A stretch of DNA of 64,000 bases from Lates calcarifer (Eukaryota > Chordata > Actinopteri > Centropomidae): the NCBI RefSeq assembly GCF_001640805.2, contig NC_066853.1, positions 21,103,242-21,167,241 on the forward strand, written 5' to 3'. Positions 36,971 to 48,690 of this stretch are shown piece by piece; within the stretch, counting starts at the first letter, position 1, and each line of letters begins with the position of its first letter. Under the pieces are notes generated by a model. It searched no databases, was not told the DNA's origin, and saw only the letters and a list, made by a program, of their open reading frames with translations. The translations under genes were made by a program, and so were the position numbers.

Positions 36971-38921
36971 ACGAGACGGCCTCAGAGAGATTTACTTTCA
37001 GTGTTTTGTTGAGAGTCGGACTGAGAGGCTTTGCATTGGCCTAGATTCTCTACTGTTACACCCTCTGTCTGTCTGTCAGCACTGGCCCTCCTCACAGGAT
37101 CCAACACTGATGCATTTATTCTCTTAGAGTATTGACCTGCAACATGTTCCGTCAAGTATTGGGAGAGCAATGGGTTTATATTATTTTGGCATGAAACACT
37201 GACTTTGAGGTTAAAGTGCTGATTTCCAGCTGTTAAGGACCACACTTGTGGTTTTACATGTTTTTGGCTATTTACTGCAAGTCACATATATTTTAAATCA
37301 CAGCTAATGATTTTGCAGACTGTTGTGTTTTAGAATTGAGACATTATTTACTATTCCATAAAGCTCTCAGTTTCATCCATTTAAATAAAGTAGGACAATA
37401 AATTAGCATGCTCTTGCAAGAGTTTTGTAAACCATCACGGTGAAGATCACAACTGCGTTCTTCACTGTGATAGATTACAAGTAAAACAAGTTTCTTTTTG
37501 ATTTTCATATTGTGAGAATGAGAATGGGAAAATGCACAGAAAAAATATCCTGTTGAAACATACAGTATATATGAAAATGGTAACAAGTAATATAATGCAT
37601 TTGAATATAATGATTTTTTTCATATGTTTCTTATATTTCCTGTACGTCTTCGGCTGCATTTTGAGTTTGCAGTGAACATAAATTACAGTTTCTCCTGCTG
37701 CAGTAGTGGAGTGTAAATCCTCCGCACCTCCACAGCTTTTTGATTTGTGTAATAGACTTCAGCCAGTTTATTCGGCACTGATATAAATCTCAGTGATACA
37801 GGTTTTAATGCTTACGCACGCGTTCTGCCCAAACTGAAGCAGAAGTTTGGAAATCATCACAGCGTGTTTTATTTTTCAGGGAATTAATGTGGACGTTCTG
37901 GAAACAGAAACTGAATGTGTCATGTTCAGGAGAAGAAGTTGCAGTGGAAATATGAACTCTGGTGTTTTCTGAATATTGCACTCAGCTTGTGAGGTTAAGA
38001 ATATCATTTTTTTGTAGGCTTCATTTACATTTTAGACATTTAACTACATTTAACAAATTGACTTTGGGTTTTCAAAGTTCTCTGCTGTATCTCTCAGTCT
38101 TGCAGCTACCAAGACTTACTTTGTGTTCAACTGCATTTCAGACCAAATCGTTTTTTTCCTCAACACGCTTCAAGCTCCTTAATCTAATACATAATTACAA
38201 GTTTCTAATTAGTTTTCCACTATAAATATTGCATACCACACATTATTTTATGTATGTTTCTTTTCCTCCACTAGTTCCTCAATTCAGTTTCTTGATAGTG
38301 TGTGTGTGTGTGTGTGTGTTTTAATCTTTGCCTTTACTGTATGCTGCAGCAGTAAGCATAATTTCCCAGTGGGGATCATTACAGTTTCTTGGTGTCTTTT
38401 CTTTATCTCCCACTTGTTATTTTTGAGAAACAGTATAAGGGTTGGATTCATATTCATTCAACTGCACATAAAAGTTTTGACAATAGGAAATTCAAAGTCC
38501 TCGAGTCAGAACTGGGATGGCATATACTGCAAAATGTCAAGCCTTTACCTGCTCTCTGTGAGTTTCCACCCACGTGTGGAAACATTTTGAAAACGTTCAC
38601 AAGAATACCTGAATGAAACCTGCTGCCATTTGAAAAACAAAAAACCTAAATATAGCAAATCCGTTTTTGTGGAAAAGTTGGCAATGAATGAGGGTGAATG
38701 AGGACGATGAGTTTTTCATGGTACTGCAGCTCAGATTTTGAGAACTGCTGCCACCCTCCATTGCTTGTGTACACACAGGAAACACATTCATTCATTGAAA
38801 TAACACAATTTGGGAACAATAGAATAAAATTCAATTCAGTTCCTCAAGTTTGGAAGTGAAATCAGCTTTATATCTGTTCTGAGTCCAGTTTGTCATCAGT
38901 TCCAACTCATGCCCTGACCTA

Positions 38922-38950
38922 CCTGTCTGTCTGTGTGTGTGTGTGTCCAG
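38922..38950 (+). promoter_or_regulatory. nova2: 3' splice site with a TG-repeat in place of a normal pyrimidine tract
   Basis: The acceptor reads CTACCTGTCTGTCTG, then a run of TG dinucleotides, then TCCAG|GAACG. About half of the polypyrimidine tract is therefore TG microsatellite. UG repeats next to acceptors are known to attract TDP-43 and CELF proteins and to lower exon inclusion, as in CFTR exon 9. Length changes here could alter splicing. Confidence 0.7.
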
Positions 38951-39117
38951 GAACGACAGAGCGGGTGTGCCTGATCCAGGGGACGGTGGAGGCTTTGAAC
39001 GGCGTTCATGATTTCATCGCTGAGAAGGTGAGGGAGATGCCTCAGAGCACCCAGAAGACAGAGCCGGTCAGCATCCTGCAGCCACAGACCACCGTCAACC
39101 CAGACCGTGTCAAACAG
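38951..39117 (+). CDS. nova2: NOVA2 coding exon: C-terminal half of KH1 and linker
   Basis: This 167-nt internal exon has phase 1 in and phase 0 out. With the G carried over from the previous exon it encodes 56 residues: [20 protein letters not shown], then a [12 protein letters not shown] segment, and a linker ending VNPDRVKQ. The first part completes KH1 (its last strand and helix). The linker connects it to KH2. The donor, CAG|GTCAGT, has C at +3 and is weak, and TG repeats lie on both sides (38932-38946 and 39201-39249). Skipping would shift the frame (167 is not a multiple of 3). [13 protein letters not shown] and the KTEP segment look more like NOVA1 than mammalian NOVA2, but the direct join to AKLIVPN in the next exon is NOVA2-like. 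Confidence 0.95.
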
Positions 39118-39200
39118 GTCAGTCTTACTGTCTCTTCTATTGTGTTCTGTTCTATTCCAGGAAAACCCAGAGCAACTGAGGCTATCCCTGCAATCATGTG

Positions 39201-39252
39201 GGGTGTGTGTGTGTGTGTCTTTATTGGTTTTGTGTGTGTGTGTGTGTGTGCC
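39201..39252 (+). repeat. Two TG-repeat tracts just downstream of the KH1 linker exon
   Basis: Two runs of TG dinucleotides, separated by TCTTTATTGGTTT, start about 85 nt after the weak donor at 39118. In the transcript they are UG tracts that could bind CELF or TDP-43 proteins. Confidence 0.9.
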
Positions 39253-40739
39253 AACTCTGCCCCAGCTGAAGGACTGTGCGGGGGAAGAGAGGGAGAGAAG
39301 TGTTTGCCTTTGGAACGACAAATTGTGTGCGTTTCTGTGGTTGAGTTGTGATTTTCTGTTTGAGTGAAGCTGAATGAGGCAACAAAATGAAAAAAAGAAA
39401 AATGACAGGCAACCATACAGACATGAAACAGACGACAGAGAGAGAGAGAAAGAAGAAATGAAAATGAGGCGAAAACAGCAACAAGGAGACAAGAATGAAA
39501 AAAAGAAATAATGAGAGGGTGAGGACGTAAAAAGAAAAAAAAAAGGAGGGGAGGAAGGAGAGAGGCCAGGACAAGAGGCAAAAGACAAAAAAGAGTAATG
39601 ATGGAGGAAAGAGAAAACTGAATGAAAAAAAGAAAGTACAGGCGGGGAGAAAGATGAGATCCACTGAGACAGGATGCAGTGTGTGAGGTGTGAACACATA
39701 AACTCCACATGTGGCACGAACTGTTGGCTGCTACACGACACACACACATCAATTTTGTGTGAGTGTCTTAATGAAGAACACGACACTTCAGCTTTCCATC
39801 CCACTGACTTCCTGCAGTATTCAGCCTCTCTCTCTCTCTCTCTCTCTCTTCTGGCTTTACTTGGACCAGCTGTTAGTAAGTTCGTGGTTGGAGGATGAGT
39901 TGTTATTACTGTCACCTCACAGTTTGCAAGATGTTTGTGTAACAGTGTTATGTTATTGTAATAAAATGCTCACTGGCAGAAGTTTCTCCTATGAAATATT
40001 TAAGCAGGATTACAACTATTCAATTTTTGTTGCCACTGTTGCTGGCCATATAGCCATTCAACATCTTAACAGACTTTTATTGTCCTTAAAAATGGCTGTT
40101 TGCAGTAGCATATTTTGGCCATAGGGTGGCCAAGGACATAGTTTCCCTTGGGAACCCAATCACCTTGCAAAATCCTTTTTTTGTACTGGATTTTGCCAGT
40201 GAGACAACACACAAGCTGCTCAACCTTCTTCACTGAGGTTGTAGGAACTGTATGCAGCTTGAGGGGAAGATATAACTTGATAACATTTTTTTTTTTTTAA
40301 CAATTTTTAACGGAATTAGTCCTAATTAATTTTTTTGTTGTTGCCCATTCACCTCAGTGTATCCAGTCAGATCCATTGTCAGGTGGGGGGAGGTGTATTA
40401 GCATCTATTTCTGTCTGCTACAGTGTCTTCTTTTGGTGGTGCCACAGGGGGGCGCCAAACTGAAACATTTTCTAATCTTACAAGGGTTTTAATTTAATTA
40501 AATCTTTCACAAGGTGATAAAATTGTGTTAACAGCATGTTATCCAGATTCTGACTTCAGCATGAGTTTAGCAGCCAATCAGAAAAAAATATTCAAAAGGC
40601 CGATGTAATAGTGTCATCACATTCACATCATAGTCGAACATCCACCCTTTAAGCTTTAGCTTCCGATAAGTAATTTCACGAAGTTTGTGTTTACAAACTT
40701 TCAGTAGTTCACATGAAGCTCATTCTGCTGTTGATTGTA

Positions 40740-40920
40740 CAGCTAAATCTGAGAGCCAATACCAGCTGGATAATGGTGGACAATTAGTGCAGCCATTGAT
40801 TACAATCCCAATCTGTTTAAATGATTATCATCACTCTCTCTTCATGATTGCTTCCTATTGATTAGTCAGGTCTGGCACTGTTTCCATGTATTGACTGTTC
40901 AGGACTGCCAGAGTTACACA
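40740..40920. promoter_or_regulatory. Candidate conserved noncoding element with two ATTGATTA motifs
   Basis: ATTGATTA occurs twice (40795-40802 and 40857-40864), with ACAATTAGTGC and AATGATTATCATCACTC between and around them. TGATTA-type sites suit PBX/MEIS/HOX factors. The sequence is unique, and three YCAY tetramers occur nearby. Enhancer function is inferred. Confidence 0.3.
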
Positions 40921-41310
40921 AACACACACACACACACACACAAACACACAAAATGCAGTGGCTTAAAAAAGTGATAATATGTCGACATTGAAACATTTAT
41001 CTTGAAAAAGACACTACAAATAAAAATTAAAAATAAGAAAAATGAAAAACTGAATTGATGACATAGCAGAGTAAAAAAACTAAACAAATTACATTATATA
41101 AATGTTCACAATAGTTTCTTGTTTTTCCTCCAGGTCTCTGAGCTCTTCTGTTGTGTTAGAGTTGCATATGTTTTTTTTTTTTTTTGCCCCCTGCTGCAGT
41201 TTCTCATCCTCTATCATAAGCAGAATTTGGGAGGCGGAGGAAGGAAAGGAGTGCTAAGCCTTTGTAGTTTTGAATGATTATAGGTATCAGACTTGTGTAC
41301 ACACATGCTC

Positions 41311-41311
41311 G

Positions 41312-41345
<34 letters not shown>

Positions 41346-41353
41346 CACACACA
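41311..41353. repeat. (CA)n microsatellite
   Basis: CA dinucleotides span 43 bp with one AA interruption. Confidence 0.95.
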
Positions 41354-41570
41354 GAGTCCTCAGAGATGGAGGTTTTTTGCCGCGCACAGGATTTTAAGAT
41401 GCAGTTATGAAAAGAGTTTTATGCATAATTAATCAATACTGTGTACACACACAAACACATACACTTACTCACCCACACTCAGTCCTCTAGCCCACACACA
41501 CCAGGCTGATATGGATAACAGTATTGTTTGCACATATGGTGTCTTGCTTTCTTGTGTTTGCAGAGTTGAT

Positions 41571-41720
41571 GTCCAAAATTTTCACTCAGCCACAAGAGTT
41601 TTAGTGAGGTCGGTCACTGATGTTGGGTGACGGGGCCTGGCTTGTAGTCAGCATTTCGGTTCGTCCCAAAGGTGTTTAATGGGTTTGAGGTCAGACAGAT
41701 TTTTCCATACCAAACTCAGG
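41571..41720 (-). pseudogene. Decayed Tc1-like transposase fragment (C-terminal part)
   Basis: Read on the minus strand, the DNA gives SDLKPIKHLWDEP, a clear relative of the SPDLNPIEHLWDE block of Tc1-family transposases, whose final acidic residue region lies near this motif. It continues ...ARPRHPTSVTDLTKTLVAE before in-frame stops. At least two stops interrupt it and no other transposase part is nearby, so it is a dead 5'- and 3'-truncated copy. It is a fossil of the cut-and-paste transposons common in fish. Confidence 0.8.
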
Positions 41721-41854
41721 TTGCAGTTGCCAGGCAACCAGTGCAGACTGCAGGAAGTTATTGCTCAGAGCCTCATAAAAACTAAAAATAAAAATAAAAA
41801 AAAAACAACCTGTAATTTTTACACTTTTTACAGATTAAGCAGGTGCTGGTAGGC

Positions 41855-41945
41855 AGATTTGTTACCTTTAGACAGAGTCAGCTTAGCTTTGTGCTAAGCT
41901 AAGCTGATGTGTGCAGTAACCAAAATGTGGAGCTATTCCTTTAGT
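41855..41945. repeat. Teleost interspersed repeat fragment
   Basis: CAGCTTAGCTTTGTGCTAAG, then CTAAGCTGA forms a 10-bp stem (TCAGCTTAGC with GCTAAGCTGA). It is followed by AATGTGGAGCTATTCCTTTA. This text resembles a dispersed repeat very common in percomorph fish, and its end matches the fragment at 9180-9255. Confidence 0.55.
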
Positions 41946-42679
41946 ACCAGCGTCAGTATGTTCTTGTCACCTGTTCCTCCTGCACAGAGTTGATATGTGT
42001 GCTGTTTATATATTTGTTTATCTATTTTTTTATTCAGTTTGTATCTTCTGCGTCATAAGCATGTGAGCTCGAGGCTGACAGACAGTTGAGTAATGCTGCT
42101 TTGGACGAAGCGAGCAGCAGAGGGGGGAGACAAGCAGGCTAATAGCTGCTGATATTTAGACACTTGTAACAGAGGGTGAATCCCCCTGTTGCTCTTTAGG
42201 CTATTTATACCACGTCAGAGAGGACACTAAATGGGTTTGCTCTAAATTTGACGACACACAGATACACACGTTCACACACAGAGAAAGAACCCCGCCCCCC
42301 CTCCACCCCGACACATACACACACATGAAAATAACCTCTTCAACCCTGACGGACACACAGAAACCGCCACCATTCGAAGACAGTTCATCATACTAGAATT
42401 TAAATTCAAACAAAAACCAAAAAAGGAGCATAACATAAAACATAATGTTTTGCTCACAGTTGTAATGAAAAAATATAATAAGCATAATATTGTGACCTTT
42501 TAATTCAGTGTGATAATGCCTTTTCTAATTTTAGGTGAAATATGAAGAGAATATTAGTTACAAAAGGCTGATTCTGAACATATTTAATTATAATATAATA
42601 AAAAGTAAGTATCTTGTGCTGCTAGAAGTGCCTGCCATTGTTTCAAAAACAAAAAAAGATCTTAAGGAGCTCCTGAATG

Positions 42680-42708
<29 letters not shown>
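42680..42708. repeat. Poly-T tract
   Basis: 29 T residues are followed by AG. It looks acceptor-like but has no exon after it. It could be the reverse-strand tail of a retroposed sequence. Confidence 0.9.
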
Positions 42709-42710
<2 letters not shown>

Positions 42711-44306
42711 TTTCTGTTGCACACCAGAGGCTTAGCAAAAAATTGTTTTTTGTTTTTTGCTCATGTCACTTCCACTGTTTCTGCTTAAAACAATCTCTTG
42801 GTATAAAAGAAGAATATAATAAAGAAAAATTAACATCAAAGTATTTTAAATATGAACACACACACTCACAACAGTTTTGTCACTGAAGTAGCACAAACTT
42901 TCTTTGATCTGATGAATGGAGCACGTATAAACACATAAATGTTGACATACACACCATCAAACACATGTGTGCTTATGAAAGATGAATTGGTGTCCAGTGC
43001 GTTGCAGCCGTTGATTGTCTACTATTTCGGGTTGTGGGATAAAATGTCTTCTTCTTGTCAAGAGCCCAGCTGTTGTAGCATGTGGTGTTGGCATTACTGG
43101 TTAACTCCTGGGAGCGAGTGAGTGAGTAAAAAGGGGGAACAGAGAGAGGGCAGATATGTGAGGGGTGTTTGGGATGTTGCGAGAAAGAGGAAGAGAGTTG
43201 GAAGGAAGAGGGAGAAACAGAAAGGCGTGGAAGAAGATGACATAAAGATAGATAGAGAGAGAGAGAGAGAGAGGGAATAAACAGAGCCAAGAACGAGAGT
43301 CAGGCGGGCTGAGTGGGTGACTGAAAGCTGGAACCAGATCTGAACTCTTGTTAGCCGACAGCTGCAGAGTGACGGAGAGCTGCGCTGGAAGAAGCAGCTG
43401 TTGATAGAAAGAAAAACAGAGCAGCAACGACACCGACAGACAACACGCCGCGCTTCAAGGCCACGGACCAGGACGACAGACCAGTGAGGAAGATGATTTA
43501 TGAACCGAATGAATTCTTTTACCAGCTCTAATGAGGTCTGACAGGACATATGCATGGAGAGAATTTATTGAGGGATTTTACGACTTTGATTATTCAGTAT
43601 TTGCTTTTGTTTCTGCCTCTCTTGTAAAACATCATCACACCCCTGTTCACACTGCAGCGTGCTCTGATTTTTATGATGGAGAGTTTGGTTTAAATATTCA
43701 TAGTTTGTAAAGGGTGGTAAATGCTCTAAAAAAATTATTGATACAAACTGAGTGTGAATTATTGTAGTTGTTTAAACCACATTGTATTGTATTTGCAGTA
43801 TTTCACAGAAAGTATTTTTAATAATACTGAATGATTAACTGATGATTATCTCCCATAATGCACTGCTGCTGGCTCTGTTTTAAAGTCAAACTAATCTATA
43901 AAAATACAAAAACACAAATAGTAATAATAAAATGTTCCCAGGCAGCAGCACATAAACATCAGCAATCATTACGTAAAAGCCAAAGCACTCAGGAGACCCC
44001 CCCCTGCTGTGTTTATGTGTAATGTAGTCAAGCATCACCTACTTACTGCATCAATATTATATTCATATTGACAGTAAAACATGCCCTCTCAACTGTTATT
44101 GTTGCATTATTGTGTTTGGAAGTGAGCTGCCGAGCAGAAGCCGTGTCCCCCGTGAGATCAGCTGTAAATGGCCTGTGGTTTTGTTGTGGTATTATTCTGG
44201 AGCTATTTTTGGCCTGGGCTGGCCCTCACTTGCCTTTATTCAAAGTGAAAACTGCAGCAGCTCTCTGACGTTGTTTAGCTGCACTGAGAACAGTGCTAAA
44301 AGGTGA

Positions 44307-44338
<32 letters not shown>

Positions 44339-44340
44339 AG
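44307..44340. repeat. (CA)n microsatellite
   Basis: CA dinucleotides of about 28 bp end in CATACACAG. Confidence 0.94.
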
Positions 44341-45117
44341 TGCACTAGCATTTACACACACATCCACTCCAGTCTTTTGTTTTCCTGGCTGCTCCCTGGA
44401 ACCTCTTCCTTTGGGAGAGAGAAGCCTTTTCCTGTGACCTTTCACCTCCAGCACAAACACCTGTTTCCTTCTTCCTGTTATTGCCTCCCTGCACAGGAAG
44501 TTCGCCATAAATGTCAGGAAAGCTAGTCTGGCTCACTTTGTGTCAGATGATGAAGAGGTGGGAGTGTAAGACTCTCAGCTCAGCTGGTGAGATAGAAATA
44601 ATTCATCTTCAGCCAAAAACTGAGTCAAACACAAATTCAGTCAGGAAAAGTTCTGTGTTGTTGCTGCTGATCAGTGAATGAAGGAATAAATGCAATAAAT
44701 GCATAAAGCATTTTACTGAATCTGAATTTCTTTCCAATCCCTACTGACCTCAGCTGATAGTTTCAGCACAGACGACTCATCACTATGTCTTGTTGACCTA
44801 CAGGTTATTAAAGCACACACTCCATTTGTGATTGTAAAGTGGTGTTAGGGTTTTGTATTTCTCTAACAGCTCTTTGAGTTAGCTCAGACACCTGCTTACA
44901 AAGAGCACATTACCAGGCAGAAAATGTGCAAACATGTGCATGTGCAATAGCACTTGGAGGCAACAGAAACAACTTGCGGACGCAACACTGACATATCACT
45001 TTTTAAGTTGATATGTAGAAAATGTGTTAGCAAACAGTGCTTTATTTCCACATCTAGCAGTTGTGGAGTGACACGATCTTTCATTTGAAGTCACGTTTGT
45101 ATTCATCTGGCAAATTC

Positions 45118-45455
45118 AAGTCCAACATCCACTTTTTTTTAGCTCCGTTTTTGGTCTCGCCCAGCTCCTGAGGGAAATACTTGGCTCTTTAGCTGCTAAA
45201 TGCTCCACTGTGCTCACCAGCTAGTCTCTAACTGTGTGTGACAGTTGTTTGATGCTGATAGAGGATGTGTACAGTCATCTTTTGGAGCTGTCTCTAAAAA
45301 CAGCTGCCTGCTGCATCCCAAAAACTACACTGTAATAGTAGTGAGAGTGAATGAAAACAGTTTAGTTGTGGGCCAAACAGCTACATGATGAAAGAAACTC
45401 ACTATAAAGCTCAGTAAAGCTGAGGGGAGCTGCAGATTCAGGTAATAATTCTCTA
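45118..45455. repeat. Teleost interspersed repeat copy
   Basis: The block starting near AGCTCCGTTTTTGGTCTC and running through AGCTGCTAAATGCTCC, TCACCAGCTAGTCTCTAAC, AACAGCTGCCTGCTGC and GTTGTGGGCCAAACAGC strongly resembles a noncoding dispersed repeat seen in many percomorph genomes (memory only). No coding capacity or clear terminal repeats are visible. Ends are approximate. Confidence 0.5.
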
Positions 45456-48400
45456 TACGTTCATCACTTTTTGTCTGCTTTCATACACTGTTATATTAAA
45501 CATCTATTATATCTGCTTTAAGAGCTTACATTCAATCAAAATTCACACGACAGCAGTGATAAATGTAAAACATACAACAAACGAGTGCACTGGCACTATT
45601 TGTCCTGTTCTACTCTTTGCTATCAGGGTTTTACAGTATGTTGCTTTCTTTTCCATTTCCTTCTTATGTAACATTTTGGCTATTTTTTCTCCCTGTCAGT
45701 CCTGTGATCTGCAGTTGCTGCCTCACTGCTGAGTCAGCAGAATAACACACCTGCTCCAAACAGTGATGATTGAGTGTCTGCTTTATGCTAACACTGCTGT
45801 AACTCATATTTTACTGCACTGTTTTGAACATATGAACACCACACGCAGAAACATCAAGTTCGTGACATATTGCTCTCTTTCTCACGTCCCGTCATTCTTG
45901 TCTTTTTTCTGTCCTTATTTGAAGGCATGTCTTTGTGGGAAGAATTAGTTTTAAAAAAAAGAAAGAAAAAAAATAGCAGGTGTGATGTATGTGCTAAAGA
46001 AACTTCTGCCAAATGGGGCGTGGTGTCAGCTGGAGAGAGGGACGTTTTATGGTGTTTTTGACCTTTTCGCCTTGTTGGCTGCTGGACAGAGGAGAGGAGA
46101 GGTAAGGAGGTAAACACAAAGGACACAAAGGGGGAAAAGGAAGGATGATAAAAGGAGAGGCAGATGAGATATTACCTTCTCTGACAGTTCATCACACAAT
46201 CACGTGTTGTTTTTTCATCCTTCAAGAGAGACGTTAGAATTGTTTTTCACCTGCAGCACATGTCTACTTGACACCTAATCTAAGAAGCTGATGGCTGGGT
46301 GTTCTATGTGCTTTTGACACTGCAGGTGATGTTATTATCTTCTGGTTTTTGAGGAGTGTTTCTCTACCAGGAAACCGATGCAGTTCATCCTCCCCCCAGT
46401 CAAACAGCTCACATATAAGAGCAGACTGAAACTGTTCTGTTGTGTGGACGAGGATAAAGAATGATCATCAGGTATGATCTTCTAATGCATCTGAGGGGGA
46501 TTTTATTCATTATCACTCCAACCACTCCTCCCCCTCATGTCTCCCGCATATTAATACTTGACACAGTCTCCTACAAATTCCATCAGTGTATATTCTCATT
46601 AGTGATTTACAGTCAGTATTAGAGAGGTTGGGAAGTCGATGTTTGAAGATTAGTTTCCCAGATCAATTTCTCATCATACAGTGTAATGTTTGTTGACATT
46701 TTTACTATTAACCTGTGACCGTGGTTCATTTTAGAACTTAGCCAGGAGGTTTTAGTTTTTCAGCTATGACCAGACTTTAACCAGAACTGTACTTCCAGTT
46801 GTAATACAGTGATAGAGTTTTACTTGTAATATTTTCACACTGTCACTTTTACTTAAGTAAGTAATCAGTATGCTTCTTGTTTCTTCCACTACTGATAAAG
46901 ACTGCACATCAGTGATCATCAATGACTTCATAAAGTAAAAACAAAAAATAATCACAATTTTTATTTGCACCCGTTGGGAATAATCTAGTGACAACTCATA
47001 AAAAGGAGAGAAAGTGAAGAGGAGAGAGAGAGTTATGAAGGATTATTGTGACAGACAAAATGACAACCAGGAATAATTATCCTGCTGTTCAAACACTCCC
47101 TCTCAATCCCCTTAAAAGAGAAAACTCTCCTGTCATGAAATCTCACCCCAACAGCTCCACAAAACACTACAGGTCCAAATATATTCTATATGTGCTCGTT
47201 CCAACACTGCATTGAAGCAACAATACATGATGTTTACTTCACGTTCAGAATCAAGTGGAAAAATTCTGGATTTACTATGTATCAGTTTATGGTCTGTGCT
47301 CATCCCCAAAATTCAGCTGGACCTGTTTGGTATCTTTGGAAACTTTTGGGGCCGCCATTTAAGATTTTGTTGGATTGAACAAGTCTTGGCTGCACAACAT
47401 GCACATAGTGATGGAGCCAGAGGAGGGTTTGTAGCCGGTTAAAGGAAACACACATGCAATGTTTAACAGTAAACAAAAATGTGATTCATGGCCTGAAGTG
47501 GCAACTGACAGTCTTTCATTAATGCATTAACTGTTATTCACAAAAACATTTTCAAGCCTCAGGCAGTTATATTTTGAATTTTTGAAACACAATAATTTTT
47601 TCATTGTTTTTTTTCTCTCCAGATAATGTTTTGAAATGGACTTGTTTCTTTGGTTGTTTTTGCACTTTAACCTATTAAGGCAGGAAAATCACATACAGTA
47701 GAATTATGTAGCTTCATGTTACATGTGCGTGATGACAAGTCAATGTTCTCAGAAGAGGAAATCCACTCAGTAGATCACTTGAATCTGACATTACAGGATG
47801 AAAAACAAACTACACATAAAGCCAGCCCTAACTGTTCCCATCTGTGTATACATTATATACGCTATACGCAAGTGTGTGTTCATATGTGTGTTGCTTGCAT
47901 AGCAGGAACAAAATACCCCAGAAATCCTGGTTAAGGAGTCAGAAAAAAGCCATGGTATAAGCATTACATATACAAGGGTGTATAGATATATTTGTGGGTG
48001 TGTGTGTCCCTGTGCATATGGTCTTGCACGTCCCAAGTTCACACCATGCTCCCTCGCTGTCCGTCATTGTAGCCCTGCTCTTCTGTTCTGCAGTTATTTT
48101 TAAGCTGCAGGGGGGTTTCTGTGCTCCTGGATGAGCCAAAGAATGAGAGTTGAAAGACGGTGTGAGAGATGGAAAAAGAGGGATGACACAGACAGATCGA
48201 GACAGACAGGGTGATGAGGGAGAGGCGGAGAGGGCGAGCGAGGTAGAGTCAGAGCAGGAGAGAGAGAGAGGCGACTAAGCCTGTGGATCAGGAGGAGGAA
48301 GATTAAGCTGAAGTCCCCTGCTTAAGACTTCAAAGTTCAAACTCCAAGTGGCCTCAACAGTTGTCCGCTGTATCTCGATTCGCACTATGTGTTTACGTGC

Positions 48401-48639
48401 ATGTGCGTGTATACACCTCAGAGAACAAGTGTGTACTGTTTAGTGTGTTTATCTGTTCTTCTGTACATCTTTGCCTCTGAGGGATTGTATACACATTATT
48501 CACATGAGTACAAGTGGAACTGTGACTTCATGTGGGCACCATTGCCTGTGTGTGTGTGTGTGTGTGTGCGCGTGTGGGGGGCGTGTTTGACCTTCAATGA
48601 CAACACTGACAGAGGGAACTGTGACCTCCATGGCACGCA

Positions 48640-48690
48640 ACACAAAGTTTGGACGACTCATCATTACCACCATGACAGCTCTGACATAGT
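48640..48690 (+). promoter_or_regulatory. nova2: Tight YCAY cluster in intron 3
   Basis: TCATCATTACCACCAT at 48658-48673 holds four YCAY tetramers in 16 nt, the density associated with NOVA binding. A possible autoregulatory site on the gene's own transcript; no neighbouring exon is evident. Confidence 0.35.

Larger units (their letters stand above)
3868..38950 (+). other. nova2: Intron 2 (35.1 kb) between the two KH1 exons
   Basis: The intron begins GTAAGAG and ends TGTCCAG. It splits KH1 after the SKDFYP segment, inside the first base of a Gly codon. It is dominated by TG/CA, GA/CT and AT microsatellites; the larger ones are listed separately. Smaller ones include TG at 4530-4565 and 14709-14736, CA at 6725-6765, 11421-11445, 11513-11536 and 11641-11660, and poly-A/T at 5689-5704, 23335-23346 and 32551-32570. 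CT-rich low-complexity DNA fills 8320-8600 and 29530-29815. Interspersed repeat fragments, foldbacks and candidate regulatory islands are listed on their own lines. I see no other coding exon. Blocks with nothing notable include 6000-6540, 12000-13130, 15175-16330, 22000-22640, 27000-27250, 30280-33200 and 34100-35700. Confidence 0.9.

Noticed and set aside
38896..39915. 339-residue open frame on the minus strand
   Set aside because: It lies antisense to the KH1 linker exon and then runs through GA/CT-rich DNA. The product is Ser/Phe/Leu low complexity with no domain, and the coding sense is clearly the + strand exon.
47160..47440. Possible dispersed repeat or exon around a 76-residue frame
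   Set aside because: The text is vaguely repeat-like, but no family, terminus, domain or splice pair could be named.
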